Under the pieces are notes generated by a model that saw nothing but the letters and a program-made list of their open reading frames with translations, was not told the origin of the DNA and did not search any database. From an uncultured Lachnospiraceae bacterium (GTDB taxonomy: Bacteria; Bacillota; Clostridia; Lachnospirales; Lachnospiraceae), in NCBI GenBank assembly GCA_946541955.1, contig CAMNJZ010000009.1, positions 1 to 40,180 on the forward strand: a DNA stretch of 40,180 bases, in the 5' to 3' direction. Below, piece by piece: positions 16,158-24,578 of the stretch (positions are counted from its first letter, which is position 1; every line of letters begins with the position of its first letter). Made by a program: the position numbers and the translations under genes.

Positions 16158-18209
16158 ATGACCAAATCTTACTGGCTCTGGTATCCCGGAGACATGGAAT
16201 TATACTACGCAATGAAACAGAATTTCAGCCGTGTGGAACGGGGCTATGGCTGGCCGGCCTTCTGGAAGAGTGAGGGCTTCCGGAACCGGGTAGTCTTTCG
16301 AAGGACCTATATGCTGGAGGAGGATACGGATTTCATGGTCCGGTCCAGAGATACGGGCTTTGTCATGGTCAATGACATCAAGTATCCCTTCGGCGTGGCC
16401 GTCACAGCGCCGGAAGGAGAGGTAAAGATCTCCATTCACTGTGCCAGGATCGAGGCCTTCCCGGCAGTTTATATCGAGGGCGACACGGTCTGCTCCGATC
16501 CGGGCTGGATGGCAGGCGACTATGACGCTCCTGAAAAGCCCGCGGGCTTTTCCGAATATTTCACAGACCCCTGGCAGGATCCCTCCGTATGGGAGTACTC
16601 CGAGAAGGTCTACAGCCCCGTTTCCATTGAGAAGGTCTTTGTGGAAAAGGACGACAAGGGAAACGTGGTCGAGACCAGGGCGCCGGGCGCCGGCGCGGTA
16701 TCCGGCTATCTCTATACCTTTGAAACAGAGCTGACAGCCGTGCTGGAGGTCCTCAATACAGACGGGACGCCCATCGACATGCTGGACGTCAAGACCATGC
16801 AGGTCTGCTGCGGCGAATCCAGGGAGGAAGCCCTGGACATGCTCCACTGCTATTACAGCTGGCACGTCGATCCCCAGACCGGGCGCTGCCCCAGGTGTGC
16901 GCTCCGCTGCGTATTTATTCCCGGCAGGCCCAGAGAGGTCTACGCCATTCACCAGTATGTGGATATCCCGGTCCGGGCCTATTTAAAGACCGGAGACGGC
17001 CTGCTCAACCGGATCTGGGAGGTGGCGGCCCATACCTTCAGCCTCTGCAGCGGGATCTTCTTTATAGACGGAATCAAGAGGGACAAGTGGATCTGGTCCG
17101 GCGACGCCTACCAGAGCATCCATATCAATCCCTATCTTCTGGCGGATCCTTCCATTGACAGAAGGACCCTGACCGCCCTGCGGGGCAATGACCCCATGAC
17201 GACCCATATCAATACCATCACGGATTATTCCATGCTCTGGCTGATGGGGGTCTGGGACCACTGCAGACTTTACAAGGACCTGGACTATCTGCGGGCCATG
17301 TATCCCAGGATGCAGAGCCTGATGGATTTTTTGAGATCCCAGACCGATGAGGCGGGCTTTTTCACCGGCCGGCCCGGGGACTGGATCTATATCGACTGGG
17401 CCGACCTGGACAAGGAAGGGCCCCTGGGCGCGGAGCAGATGCTCTATGCCTGCTGCTGGAGGGACATGGCCGGAGCCGCAGCCCTTCTTGGCAGGGAGGG
17501 CGACGGCGCCTTCTACGAGGACCAGGCAGCCAGGCTGGAGAAGGCCATCGAAAAGGCCTACTGGGACCCTGAAAAGGGCGCCTATATCGATTCCTTTGTC
17601 AGCGGCAGGCGCCATGTATCCCGCCAGACCAATATCTTTGCCCTGCGCTGCGGCGTGGCCAGAGGGGAAAGGCGGAAGGAGGTCATTGAAAATGTCCTTT
17701 TAAACGACAGCATTCCGCCCATCACGACCCCCTATTTCACCTTCTTTGAGCTGGACGAGCTGGGCCGGGAAGGCAGGACCGACGTCCTCTATGAGCGCAT
17801 GACCGCCTACTGGGGCGGCATGCTGGCCAGGGGCGCCGTGACCTTCTGGGAAGAATTCGATCCTCTGGTCCCTGTCAGCCGGCAGTATGATATGTACGGG
17901 GACCGCTTCGGCAAGAGTCTCTGCCACGCCTGGGGCGCATCGCCCCTGTATCTGATCGGCCGCTATCTGGTGGGCCTGTCCCATACCATGGATGAAGAGG
18001 GGAATACAGGCTTTGTCCTTTCGCCAAGCCTGGACCATCTGGGGAGCCTGGACTGCGCTTTCCCTGTCTGCGGGGGTGAAAAGACGGTCCGGATCCGTCA
18101 TAAAAACGGGATCCTCCGGATCAGCACCGACGCTGAGGGAGGGACCCTTGTCATGGAAGGGGCCAGGATCCCCCTCCATCCCGACCGCGAATATGAAATA
18201 GAGATCTGA
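16158..18209 (+). CDS. GH78-like (alpha-L-rhamnosidase type) six-hairpin glycosidase
   Basis: I chose ATG 16158, 7 bases after AAGGAGG; the track start at 16017 is TTG without a ribosome site. The 683-residue protein has no signal peptide, so it acts in the cytoplasm on imported oligosaccharides. An N-terminal beta region (1-270) precedes an (alpha/alpha)6 barrel and a short C-terminal beta domain, the layout of the rhamnosidase clan. The barrel contains DGIKRDKWIWSGDAYQ (residues 304-319), matching the GH78 signature D-G-x-x-R-E-R-x-x-W-x-GD. In that alignment the usual general-acid Glu is Asp309. Further barrel motifs are DWIYIDWADLDKEG and the closing SLCHAWGASPLYLIGRYLVG. Substrate specificity is uncertain; rhamnose is inferred from the family. 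It heads a four-gene operon. Confidence 0.82.
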   Translation: MTKSYWLWYPGDMELYYAMKQNFSRVERGYGWPAFWKSEGFRNRVVFRRTYMLEEDTDFMVRSRDTGFVMVNDIKYPFGVAVTAPEGEVKISIHCARIEAFPAVYIEGDTVCSDPGWMAGDYDAPEKPAGFSEYFTDPWQDPSVWEYSEKVYSPVSIEKVFVEKDDKGNVVETRAPGAGAVSGYLYTFETELTAVLEVLNTDGTPIDMLDVKTMQVCCGESREEALDMLHCYYSWHVDPQTGRCPRCALRCVFIPGRPREVYAIHQYVDIPVRAYLKTGDGLLNRIWEVAAHTFSLCSGIFFIDGIKRDKWIWSGDAYQSIHINPYLLADPSIDRRTLTALRGNDPMTTHINTITDYSMLWLMGVWDHCRLYKDLDYLRAMYPRMQSLMDFLRSQTDEAGFFTGRPGDWIYIDWADLDKEGPLGAEQMLYACCWRDMAGAAALLGREGDGAFYEDQAARLEKAIEKAYWDPEKGAYIDSFVSGRRHVSRQTNIFALRCGVARGERRKEVIENVLLNDSIPPITTPYFTFFELDELGREGRTDVLYERMTAYWGGMLARGAVTFWEEFDPLVPVSRQYDMYGDRFGKSLCHAWGASPLYLIGRYLVGLSHTMDEEGNTGFVLSPSLDHLGSLDCAFPVCGGEKTVRIRHKNGILRISTDAEGGTLVMEGARIPLHPDREYEIEI

Positions 18210-18228
18210 CTCCAAAAGGAGACTATCC

Positions 18229-19095
18229 ATGCTGCGATCTGACTTTGAGGAAGATGTTTTTCTGGACCTGCTGGACAAAGTCACCGTCATGAGCCGGGAC
18301 AACGGCAGGAAATTTACCGATACAGGGCGTCTGGACGCGATCCGGGACCTGCTCTGGGATACGCCCTACCGCAGGGTCAACGCCCAGGGCCTCTTCCACC
18401 TCTACGCCAGGCATCCCCTGGAGCAAATCCAGGGAAGGATCATTCTGGTCTCTTCCCATGTGGACTGTCAGGTGGGCATCACCCGCTGCTCCTGGAAGCG
18501 GAAGGCCCCGGGCTTTCTTCGGGGGACCTTCGACAATTCCATTACCAATGCGGTCCTGCTCTATCTTATGCGCAGGGGGGCTCTGCCCGAAAACGTGGCC
18601 GTGGCCTTTACAGGCGATGAAGAGGAGGATTCCCATGGCGCCCGCCAGGCCATCCGCTATCTGCGCCGCAGGAACAAGGCTTTTGGGGCCATTATCCTGG
18701 ATGTGACGGAGATGGGCTTTGCCGAGAAGGTCCATATCAGCGTGGAGAACGATTTCTGGACGGATAGAATGGGCAGGCAGATCACAGAGATCCTGGAGGA
18801 TCTGACCGTGAAGGACCAGATCTCCTGGCTCTACGTGCCTGCGGACCCGGAGGGGGTCCCGCCCTATGTGCCCCGGGAGCGGAACCTGGGCCTGGAGGCC
18901 GATGCCGACGAGAGCTGGGCCTATGACGAAAAGGGCGTTCCCTGCTTTGCTCTCTGCCTGCCTGTGGAGGGCAACATGCACCGCAATTCCGGCGTCCTGG
19001 TGGCAAATGAGGCCATCCGGGGCTATACGGCGGCTCTGGCCTGCCTTCTTGAAAGGATCAGGACAGAGGGCATACAAGAAGAAACAATGAGGTAA
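18229..19095 (+). CDS. M42/M28-like zinc aminopeptidase-family protein
   Basis: The 288-residue cytoplasmic protein resembles co-catalytic zinc peptidases of the M28/M42 clan. Candidate metal ligands appear in order: SSHVD, GTFDNSITN, the Glu pair in TGDEEEDSHGA, ILDVTEMGF and a C-terminal GNMHRNSG histidine. The GDEE and DN elements match the family's base and bridging aspartate. It is shorter than typical M42 enzymes (about 340-360 residues) and the lid domain appears reduced. ATG 18229 follows aaaaggag, 19 bases after the glycosidase. Its stop is 2 bases before the next start, indicating translational coupling. The substrate is unknown; an amidohydrolase role is possible. Confidence 0.75.
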   Translation: MLRSDFEEDVFLDLLDKVTVMSRDNGRKFTDTGRLDAIRDLLWDTPYRRVNAQGLFHLYARHPLEQIQGRIILVSSHVDCQVGITRCSWKRKAPGFLRGTFDNSITNAVLLYLMRRGALPENVAVAFTGDEEEDSHGARQAIRYLRRRNKAFGAIILDVTEMGFAEKVHISVENDFWTDRMGRQITEILEDLTVKDQISWLYVPADPEGVPPYVPRERNLGLEADADESWAYDEKGVPCFALCLPVEGNMHRNSGVLVANEAIRGYTAALACLLERIRTEGIQEETMR

Positions 19096-19097
19096 TT

Positions 19098-20582
19098 ATG
19101 CATCAGGTATTTGATTTTAATTCCATGCCGGAGGATTCCAAAGAGCCGGTCTGTACCTATAGGGTCTTTCTCTCTGACGAGAGGAGCGCTGACCCGGAGA
19201 GGCCCATCCTGGTCCTGGACAACCGGACGGGCGAATGGCCCCATCACGCCGGCGGCGTCTTCATGAATCCCGTGAAGCGGACCGCCTTTGTTTTCAGCGA
19301 TACCCAGGCCAGCACGGATATCCTGCGGATCGACGCCCGCTTTACCAGCCTCCTCAAATGGCTGGGAGAGAATCACATCCCGGTCCGTCTTTCCGGCCGC
19401 AACATGCCGGAGGGCTACTGCGTCTATCGGATCCGGGAGGCGGCCTACGGGGGCGCTTCCAAGCTTTCCGCCGAAGACGGCTTCCTCCAGTTCATGATCG
19501 AGCGGCTCTTTGCTTCCGACGCTCCCCAGGGGGATCCGGTCCCCGAGGAGGAAAAGGAGGAGACCGGGGACGACATGAAGCTGACCTCCCTCCAGAGCAT
19601 TACGGACTTTCTGGTCTGCGCCGGCAGGACGCTGCCTGACAACATCCGGCTCTGGGCCAGGCGGAACCTGGCCGTGGCCAATTCTAACGAGGTGACCCAG
19701 GAGGAGAGACGCCACGCCCAGAGGGCCCTGTCCATGATGATGAATATCCAGTGGAAGGCGGATTATTTTCCCTCCATCGACATGGAGGAAGCCAGGAGGA
19801 TCCTGGACTCCCAGCTCTTTGGCCTGGACAAGGTCAAGCAGCGGATCATGGAGACCATCGTCCAGATCAACCGGACCCATACCCTGCCGGCCTACGGCCT
19901 GCTTCTGGTGGGCCCTGCGGGCGTGGGCAAGTCCCAGATCGCCTATGCCGTGGCCCAGATCCTGCAGCTCCCCTGGACTGTCATGGATATGAGCTCCATC
20001 AACGACCCGGAGCAGCTCACCGGCTCCTCCCGGATCTATGCCAACGCCAAGCCCGGCCTGATCATGGAGGCCTTCGCGGCGGCCGGCCAGTCCAGCCTGG
20101 TCTTTATCATCAACGAGCTGGACAAGGCGGCGGCCGGCAAGGGCAGCGGCAATCCCGCCGATGTCCTTCTGACCCTTCTGGACAATCTGGGCTTTACCGA
20201 CAACTACATTGAATGCAATATCCCCACCGGCGGGGTCTATCCCATTGCCACGGCCAACTTCAAGGACCAGATTTCCACCCCCCTTCTGTCCCGTTTTGCC
20301 GTCATTGAGATCCCCGACTATTCGGACGAAGAGAAAAAGACCATCTTCCGCCGTTTCTCCTTCCCCAAGGTCCTGGCCAGGATCGGCATGCGGGAGGAGG
20401 AATGCGTCATTACGGACGAGGCCCTGGAGGCGGTGATCGAGTACTGCAGAGGCACCACGGGCATCCGGGACCTGGAGCAGGCCGCCGAGCACCTGGCCGC
20501 CAACGCCCTCTACCACATCGAGGCCGAGCATGCCGGGCAGGTGGTCTACGACGGGGAAAGAGCCCGAAGAGTTCTGAACTGA
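19098..20582 (+). CDS. Lon-type AAA+ ATPase without protease domain
   Basis: The 494-residue protein has an unrecognised N-terminal region (1-185), a helical linker, and a Lon-like AAA+ module from about residue 230. Visible parts are FGLDKVKQRIMETI, Walker A GPAGVGKS (272-279), a sensor-1-like ATANF, an arginine-finger region LLSRFAVIEIPDY, and a sensor-2-like TGIRDLEQAAEHLA. The Walker B segment reads VFIINELDK, with Asn339 where an Asp is usual and Glu340 kept. The C-terminal serine-lysine peptidase domain of Lon is absent; the protein ends after the AAA+ lid. It may remodel or regulate partners instead of degrading them. It starts 2 bases after the peptidase gene, perhaps supplying that activity in trans, which is speculation. 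The antisense frames here are shadows. Confidence 0.83.
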   Translation: MHQVFDFNSMPEDSKEPVCTYRVFLSDERSADPERPILVLDNRTGEWPHHAGGVFMNPVKRTAFVFSDTQASTDILRIDARFTSLLKWLGENHIPVRLSGRNMPEGYCVYRIREAAYGGASKLSAEDGFLQFMIERLFASDAPQGDPVPEEEKEETGDDMKLTSLQSITDFLVCAGRTLPDNIRLWARRNLAVANSNEVTQEERRHAQRALSMMMNIQWKADYFPSIDMEEARRILDSQLFGLDKVKQRIMETIVQINRTHTLPAYGLLLVGPAGVGKSQIAYAVAQILQLPWTVMDMSSINDPEQLTGSSRIYANAKPGLIMEAFAAAGQSSLVFIINELDKAAAGKGSGNPADVLLTLLDNLGFTDNYIECNIPTGGVYPIATANFKDQISTPLLSRFAVIEIPDYSDEEKKTIFRRFSFPKVLARIGMREEECVITDEALEAVIEYCRGTTGIRDLEQAAEHLAANALYHIEAEHAGQVVYDGERARRVLN

Positions 20583-20600
20583 TTATTTCGGAGAATACCT

Positions 20601-22670
20601 ATGATATCCATGAATCCTGCTCAGCTGGAGGCGGTCCATACAGTGGAAGGGCCCCTCATCATCATCAGCTGCCCGGGGTCCGGCAAGACCACGACCCTGA
20701 TCCACAGGGTCCGCTATTTGACAGAGTGCGGGATCGATCCCGCCTCGATCCTGACAGTGACCTTTACCAATGCGGCGGCGGCCCGGATGAAGTCCTACTA
20801 CCAGAAGGTCTTCGGCCGGGAGGCCCGCGCCCATTTCATGACCATTCATTCCCTCTGCTTTGGGATCCTCCGGGAGGAAGGGCTCTATGGCCCCGGCGAT
20901 ATCCTGAAGGAGGAGGAAAAGCGCCGCTTTCTCTACCAGCATATTTCCCGCATGAGCTGGGTCAACGACCCCTGGGAGCTGACCCAGGCGGTGATGACGC
21001 ATTTTTCCGTTGTGCGCAACAACGACCTGGATCCGGAGACCTATGAACCGGAGGAATGTCCCGGCAGGGTCTTCCGGGACCTGCTCCGCCTTTATGATGA
21101 TTTCCGGGACCAGCAGCATAAGATCGACTTTGACGACATGCTGATCCAGTGCAGGGAGGTCCTCCGGGATCCGGAGATCCTTGCCAGGTGGCAGGACCGC
21201 TTTCGCTATATCCAGTGCGACGAGTACCAGGACACCAACAATCTCCAGAAGGATATCCTCTATCTCCTGGCCGGGGACAGAAAGAACCTCTGCGTGGTGG
21301 GGGACGACGACCAGTCCATCTACATGTTCCGGGGCGCAAGGCCCGAGATCATGCTCCGCTTTGAAGAGGACTTTCCCGGCTGCAAGGTCGTGCATCTGTC
21401 CGTCAATTACAGATCCGGGGCCCGGATCGTGGACAGGGCGGCCCTGGTGATCGCCCATAACAGAGCCCGCTATCAGAAGGAGTTCATCTCCAGCAGAGGA
21501 GAAGAGGGCGTGGAAGGACAGGTGGTCTTTCAGCACTTCGACGGAAGGGCCGAGGAGATGGACTACCTGGTGACCTGCATCCAGGCTGCCATGAAAAAGG
21601 GCCTTGCCCCCCGCCAGATCGCGGTGCTTTTCCGGACGGGCAGACAGGCCCAGCTTCCCGCAGCGGCCCTGATGAAGGCAAATATTCCCGTTTATTCCAC
21701 CGAGGCCTTCCGGTCCATCTATGAGGGCTGGGTCTTTGAAGGAATCCGGACCTACATAACTCTTTCCCTGGGCCAGGCGGGCCCCGGCGGCATGCTCTAT
21801 GTGCTCAACCGTCCCTCCCGCTATCTCAAGGAGGAATACTTCCGAAACTGCCCCTATTCCCTTTCCGCCATGCTCCGGGCGGCCTCCTATCTGAAAAAGG
21901 ACGCCTACTGGAAATATGAGGCGGCCAGGGACTCCCTGACGGCCTGGATGAAGGCCTTTGGGCCTGCGGTCCTTCGGCCCACCGATCCGCCCATCAGGGT
22001 CTTTGAGGCCCTGAAATCGGAGACGGGCGGGATCGGCTATGACGACTACATCCGGTCCTATGCCGAATACAGAAAGCTGGACGCCGAAGCCCTCCTGGGC
22101 GACTTTGCCCAGATGGAGGCGGACGCCAGGACCTTCAAGACCATCCAGGACTGGCTGGACTACGCCATGGATGCAGCGGCCCGGATCAAGGCCTCCGCCA
22201 TACCAAAGAACCCCGAGGGGGTCGCGCTGACCACCATGCACAAGGCCAAGGGCCTGGAGTGGAAGTGCGTCTTTGTGATCGACGTCAACCAGGACCTTGT
22301 CCCCCATAAGAATGCAGAATCCCCGGAGGAGACCGAGGAGGAAAGACGGCTCTTTTATGTGTCCATGACCCGGGCCGCGGATTCCCTCTTTCTTCTGGGG
22401 AGCGGAAAGGAATCCTCCTTTATGCGGGATCTGAAGGAAGACCTGCGCAGGGAGGAAGCCGGCCGCTTTTATCAGGAATACAAAAAGAGTCAGGGAGGGC
22501 CGGTCTATGTCCGCCACAGCGCCTGGGGGATCGGCCTGGTCATGGACCTCTACGAGGGCAAAAAGAGCCTGCGCATGCGGGTGAATTTCGACGGGATGGA
22601 GAAGGTCTTTCCCTTCCCCAGGGCCTTTATGGACGGGCATCTGTCCTGGGCCAGGAGCCTCCTGGATTAA
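20601..22670 (+). CDS. UvrD/PcrA-like superfamily 1 DNA helicase
   Basis: The 689-residue protein shows the SF1A helicase motifs in order: Q motif MNPAQLEAV, Walker A CPGSGKTTT (24-31), Ia VTFTNAAAARMK, TIHSLCFGIL, motif II CDEYQDTN, motif III VVGDDDQSIYMFRGARPE, motif IV SVNYRSG, motif V TTMHKAKGLEWKCVF and motif VI EERRLFYVSMTRA. The C-terminal tail (RHSAWGIGLVMDL and FDGMEKVFPFP) resembles the Tudor-like domain of PcrA that contacts RNA polymerase. It is somewhat shorter than PcrA (about 730 residues) and probably a paralogue rather than the housekeeping copy. ATG 20601 follows cggaga; ATG 20610 is possible. It is the last gene of the operon, 18 bases after the AAA+ gene. DNA unwinding in repair is the family role. 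Confidence 0.9.
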   Translation: MISMNPAQLEAVHTVEGPLIIISCPGSGKTTTLIHRVRYLTECGIDPASILTVTFTNAAAARMKSYYQKVFGREARAHFMTIHSLCFGILREEGLYGPGDILKEEEKRRFLYQHISRMSWVNDPWELTQAVMTHFSVVRNNDLDPETYEPEECPGRVFRDLLRLYDDFRDQQHKIDFDDMLIQCREVLRDPEILARWQDRFRYIQCDEYQDTNNLQKDILYLLAGDRKNLCVVGDDDQSIYMFRGARPEIMLRFEEDFPGCKVVHLSVNYRSGARIVDRAALVIAHNRARYQKEFISSRGEEGVEGQVVFQHFDGRAEEMDYLVTCIQAAMKKGLAPRQIAVLFRTGRQAQLPAAALMKANIPVYSTEAFRSIYEGWVFEGIRTYITLSLGQAGPGGMLYVLNRPSRYLKEEYFRNCPYSLSAMLRAASYLKKDAYWKYEAARDSLTAWMKAFGPAVLRPTDPPIRVFEALKSETGGIGYDDYIRSYAEYRKLDAEALLGDFAQMEADARTFKTIQDWLDYAMDAAARIKASAIPKNPEGVALTTMHKAKGLEWKCVFVIDVNQDLVPHKNAESPEETEEERRLFYVSMTRAADSLFLLGSGKESSFMRDLKEDLRREEAGRFYQEYKKSQGGPVYVRHSAWGIGLVMDLYEGKKSLRMRVNFDGMEKVFPFPRAFMDGHLSWARSLLD

Positions 22671-22791
22671 AAAGAGCCTTTGTCCGAAGGTTTTGGTTTA
22701 ACATAATGCGCCTCCTACCTTTCCGGGAGAGATTGTGTTATTATTATTTATGTTGTAATCATCTGAACAGTGAAGGGACTTTTATATAGAT

Positions 22792-23850
22792 ATGAATACC
22801 AGAAAAGCATCTTTCAGGCAGCCTGTGATCATGCTGATCTTATTTTGCGTTTATACATTCCTTGTGGCCATGGTGGACTTTAAGCCCATCGGGCCCGGCG
22901 GCTCGGAGGTGGGCTTTGCCACGGTAAACCGCTTCTTCCAGCAGCATCTGGCCTACAACGACCTTTTCTATGTCCTGTCCAAGATCCTGGGATATGTCTG
23001 CTTCATTATTCCCGGCATCAACGTGGCGGTGGCCATCCGGGACATTATCCGCAAGAAGAACATCCTCAAGATCGGGCCGGACGTGCTGGGATCCTTCGTC
23101 ATCTACGTGCTTCTGGGCCTTGCCTATATTCTCTTTGAGGTGGTGGTCCTGAACTACAGGCCCATGCTGATGGACGGAGAGCTGGAAGCCTCCTATCCTT
23201 CCTCCCACTCCATGCTGGGCATGACCGTCTATCTGACGGCGGCCCTCCAGCTCAATTTCCGGGACCGCAACAGGGAACGCCGGGTAAGGAACCAGCGGAT
23301 CCTTCTGGCCCTGGGCATCCTGACCGTGCTGACAAGGTTCTTGTCCGGCGTCCACTGGTTTACGGACATCCTGGGCGGCGTTCTGCTGGGCCTGACTCTG
23401 GTAGCCCTCTATGTGCCCCTGGTCAGAGCCATCGGAAAGCTGTTCTATCATGACAAGAAGAAAAAGCCTGTCCGCAGGCCCCAAAACGGAGCCGGAAAGG
23501 GACAGGGACATGGCCAGGGCCATGCCAGAAAGCCCCGCCCCGACCGGGTGGAGGCTGAGAAAGCAAATGCAGCAACTGCAGCAAATGCAGCAAATGCAGC
23601 ATCACCCGCCCCTGTGCAGAAGGAGGAAGAAGCCCTGAAGGCGGCTTCGCCTGCAAAGGAAAAGGGCAAAGAAGCTGCCCGGGCCGAAGAAGAAAAGCTT
23701 GCCGCAGCGCCTGAAGAGAAGGCCAAAGGAGCAGGGCCCGTTCCGGCAGGGAAGGAGCCTGCAGCCGCAGATCCTGCACAGGAAGTAAAAGCGGAAGTGC
23801 AAAAGACAGAAGCTGAAATAACAGAACCTGAAGCAGCAAAAGCAGAATAA
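22792..23850 (+). CDS. PAP2-family membrane phosphatase with Ala-rich tail
   Basis: The protein has 352 residues. The first 220 form a six-helix PAP2 (type 2 phosphatidic acid phosphatase) domain. The three motifs are R123-P124 in VVVLNYRP, PSSH at 136-139, and TRFLSGVHWFTD with R182, H188 and D192. It should dephosphorylate a lipid phosphate or undecaprenyl diphosphate at the outer membrane face. The remaining 130 residues are a charged Ala/Glu/Lys/Pro-rich tail, predicted disordered and probably cytoplasmic; its coding DNA contains 9-base repeats. The ribosome site is weak (gaaggg, about 15 bases away), so the start is less certain. It lies 121 bases after the helicase and is probably a separate unit. 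Confidence 0.87.
   Translation: MNTRKASFRQPVIMLILFCVYTFLVAMVDFKPIGPGGSEVGFATVNRFFQQHLAYNDLFYVLSKILGYVCFIIPGINVAVAIRDIIRKKNILKIGPDVLGSFVIYVLLGLAYILFEVVVLNYRPMLMDGELEASYPSSHSMLGMTVYLTAALQLNFRDRNRERRVRNQRILLALGILTVLTRFLSGVHWFTDILGGVLLGLTLVALYVPLVRAIGKLFYHDKKKKPVRRPQNGAGKGQGHGQGHARKPRPDRVEAEKANAATAANAANAASPAPVQKEEEALKAASPAKEKGKEAARAEEEKLAAAPEEKAKGAGPVPAGKEPAAADPAQEVKAEVQKTEAEITEPEAAKAE
23563..23598 (+). repeat. Four in-frame 9-base repeats (gcaaatgca)
   Basis: Four tandem units, gcaaatgca, gcaactgca, gcaaatgca and gcaaatgca, encode the Ala-Asn-Ala stretch in the tail of the PAP2 protein. Length changes would keep the frame. Confidence 0.8.
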
Positions 23851-23891
23851 AGAGAAGAAAAGCCCGCCCGGTAAGCCGGCAGGCAGATTGG

Positions 23892-23919
23892 AAGCGGGCG
23901 CCGGGAGGCGTCCGCTTTT
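23892..23919 (+). terminator. Rho-independent terminator after the PAP2 gene
   Basis: AAGCGGGCGCC and GGCGTCCGCTT form an 11-base stem with one G-T pair and a GGGA loop, ending in TTTT. It separates the PAP2 gene from the hydrolase, whose ribosome binding site begins about 8 bases later. Confidence 0.75.
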
Positions 23920-23939
23920 GTCACATAGGAGGAGACGCG

Positions 23940-24578
23940 ATGGGACAGAGAGTTTATAAGGTCCTTTGCTATGGAGATTCCAATACCTACGGCTTCGATC
24001 CCCGGATGGGAGCCCCGGAGCAGCTGCCAAAGGATGTCCGATGGACCGGCATCCTGGACGCTTTGCCCGGTTATGAAATCGTCAACCGGGGGCTGAACGG
24101 ACGGGAGATCCCCCACAGCCAGAGTGCCTGCCGGGACCTGGAATATACCCTGGAGAGGCACAGGGACTGCGATATCCTGGTCATCATGCTGGGGACCAAT
24201 GACCTGGCCTGTATGTGGCATCCCTCGGCCGAAAGGGTGGGAAAGAGACTGCGGGACCTCTACAGCCTGGTTCCGGGCCTTCGCTGCTTCAAGGAGGGCG
24301 AAAAAAAGACCCTCCTCCTGTCCCCGCCGCTGCTGGATCTGGCGGATGACAGGGAGGAGGGAGTCCTTCTGGAGGCCTCCAGGGGCCTGGCCGGGGTCTA
24401 CAGGCAGGCGGCCGCCGACCTGGGCCTTTATTTTGCGGATACTGCCCTCTGGCAGATCCATATGACCTTTGACGACGTCCATTTCTCCAGGGCAGGCCAT
24501 GCGGCCTTTGCCGCAAGGATGCAGGAGGTCCTGGCCCGCCTTGTGGTTTCGGAGAGCCCTGCGGAGATCGGCGTTTAA
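23940..24578 (+). CDS. SGNH/GDSL-family hydrolase
   Basis: The 212-residue protein has the SGNH blocks in order: YGDSNTYG with nucleophile Ser14, a block II glycine in NRGLNGRE, block III GTND with Asn87, and block V DDVHFSRAGH carrying Asp178 and His181. It has no signal peptide, so it acts inside the cell, most likely as an esterase that deacetylates sugars or a related acyl substrate. ATG 23940 follows aggaggag. It is preceded by the PAP2 terminator and is convergent with the YesL-like gene: the two stop codons overlap within gtttaag. The substrate is unknown. A role in removing acetyl groups from plant oligosaccharides would fit the neighbouring sugar genes but is inference. Confidence 0.88.
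   Translation: MGQRVYKVLCYGDSNTYGFDPRMGAPEQLPKDVRWTGILDALPGYEIVNRGLNGREIPHSQSACRDLEYTLERHRDCDILVIMLGTNDLACMWHPSAERVGKRLRDLYSLVPGLRCFKEGEKKTLLLSPPLLDLADDREEGVLLEASRGLAGVYRQAAADLGLYFADTALWQIHMTFDDVHFSRAGHAAFAARMQEVLARLVVSESPAEIGV

Noticed and set aside
19023-20531. 502-residue open frame on the minus strand
   Set aside because: It is antisense to the Lon-type ATPase and has no recognisable domain or ribosome site.
20583-22640. 685-residue open frame on the minus strand
   Set aside because: It is antisense to the helicase, which shows every SF1 motif. It is a shadow of GC-rich codon use.
22671-22791. Terminator and promoter between the helicase and PAP2 genes
   Set aside because: Only a 4-5 base stem near 22678 with a broken T-run, and promoter-like boxes (TTGTCC/CATAAT) with several mismatches, are present; too weak to call.
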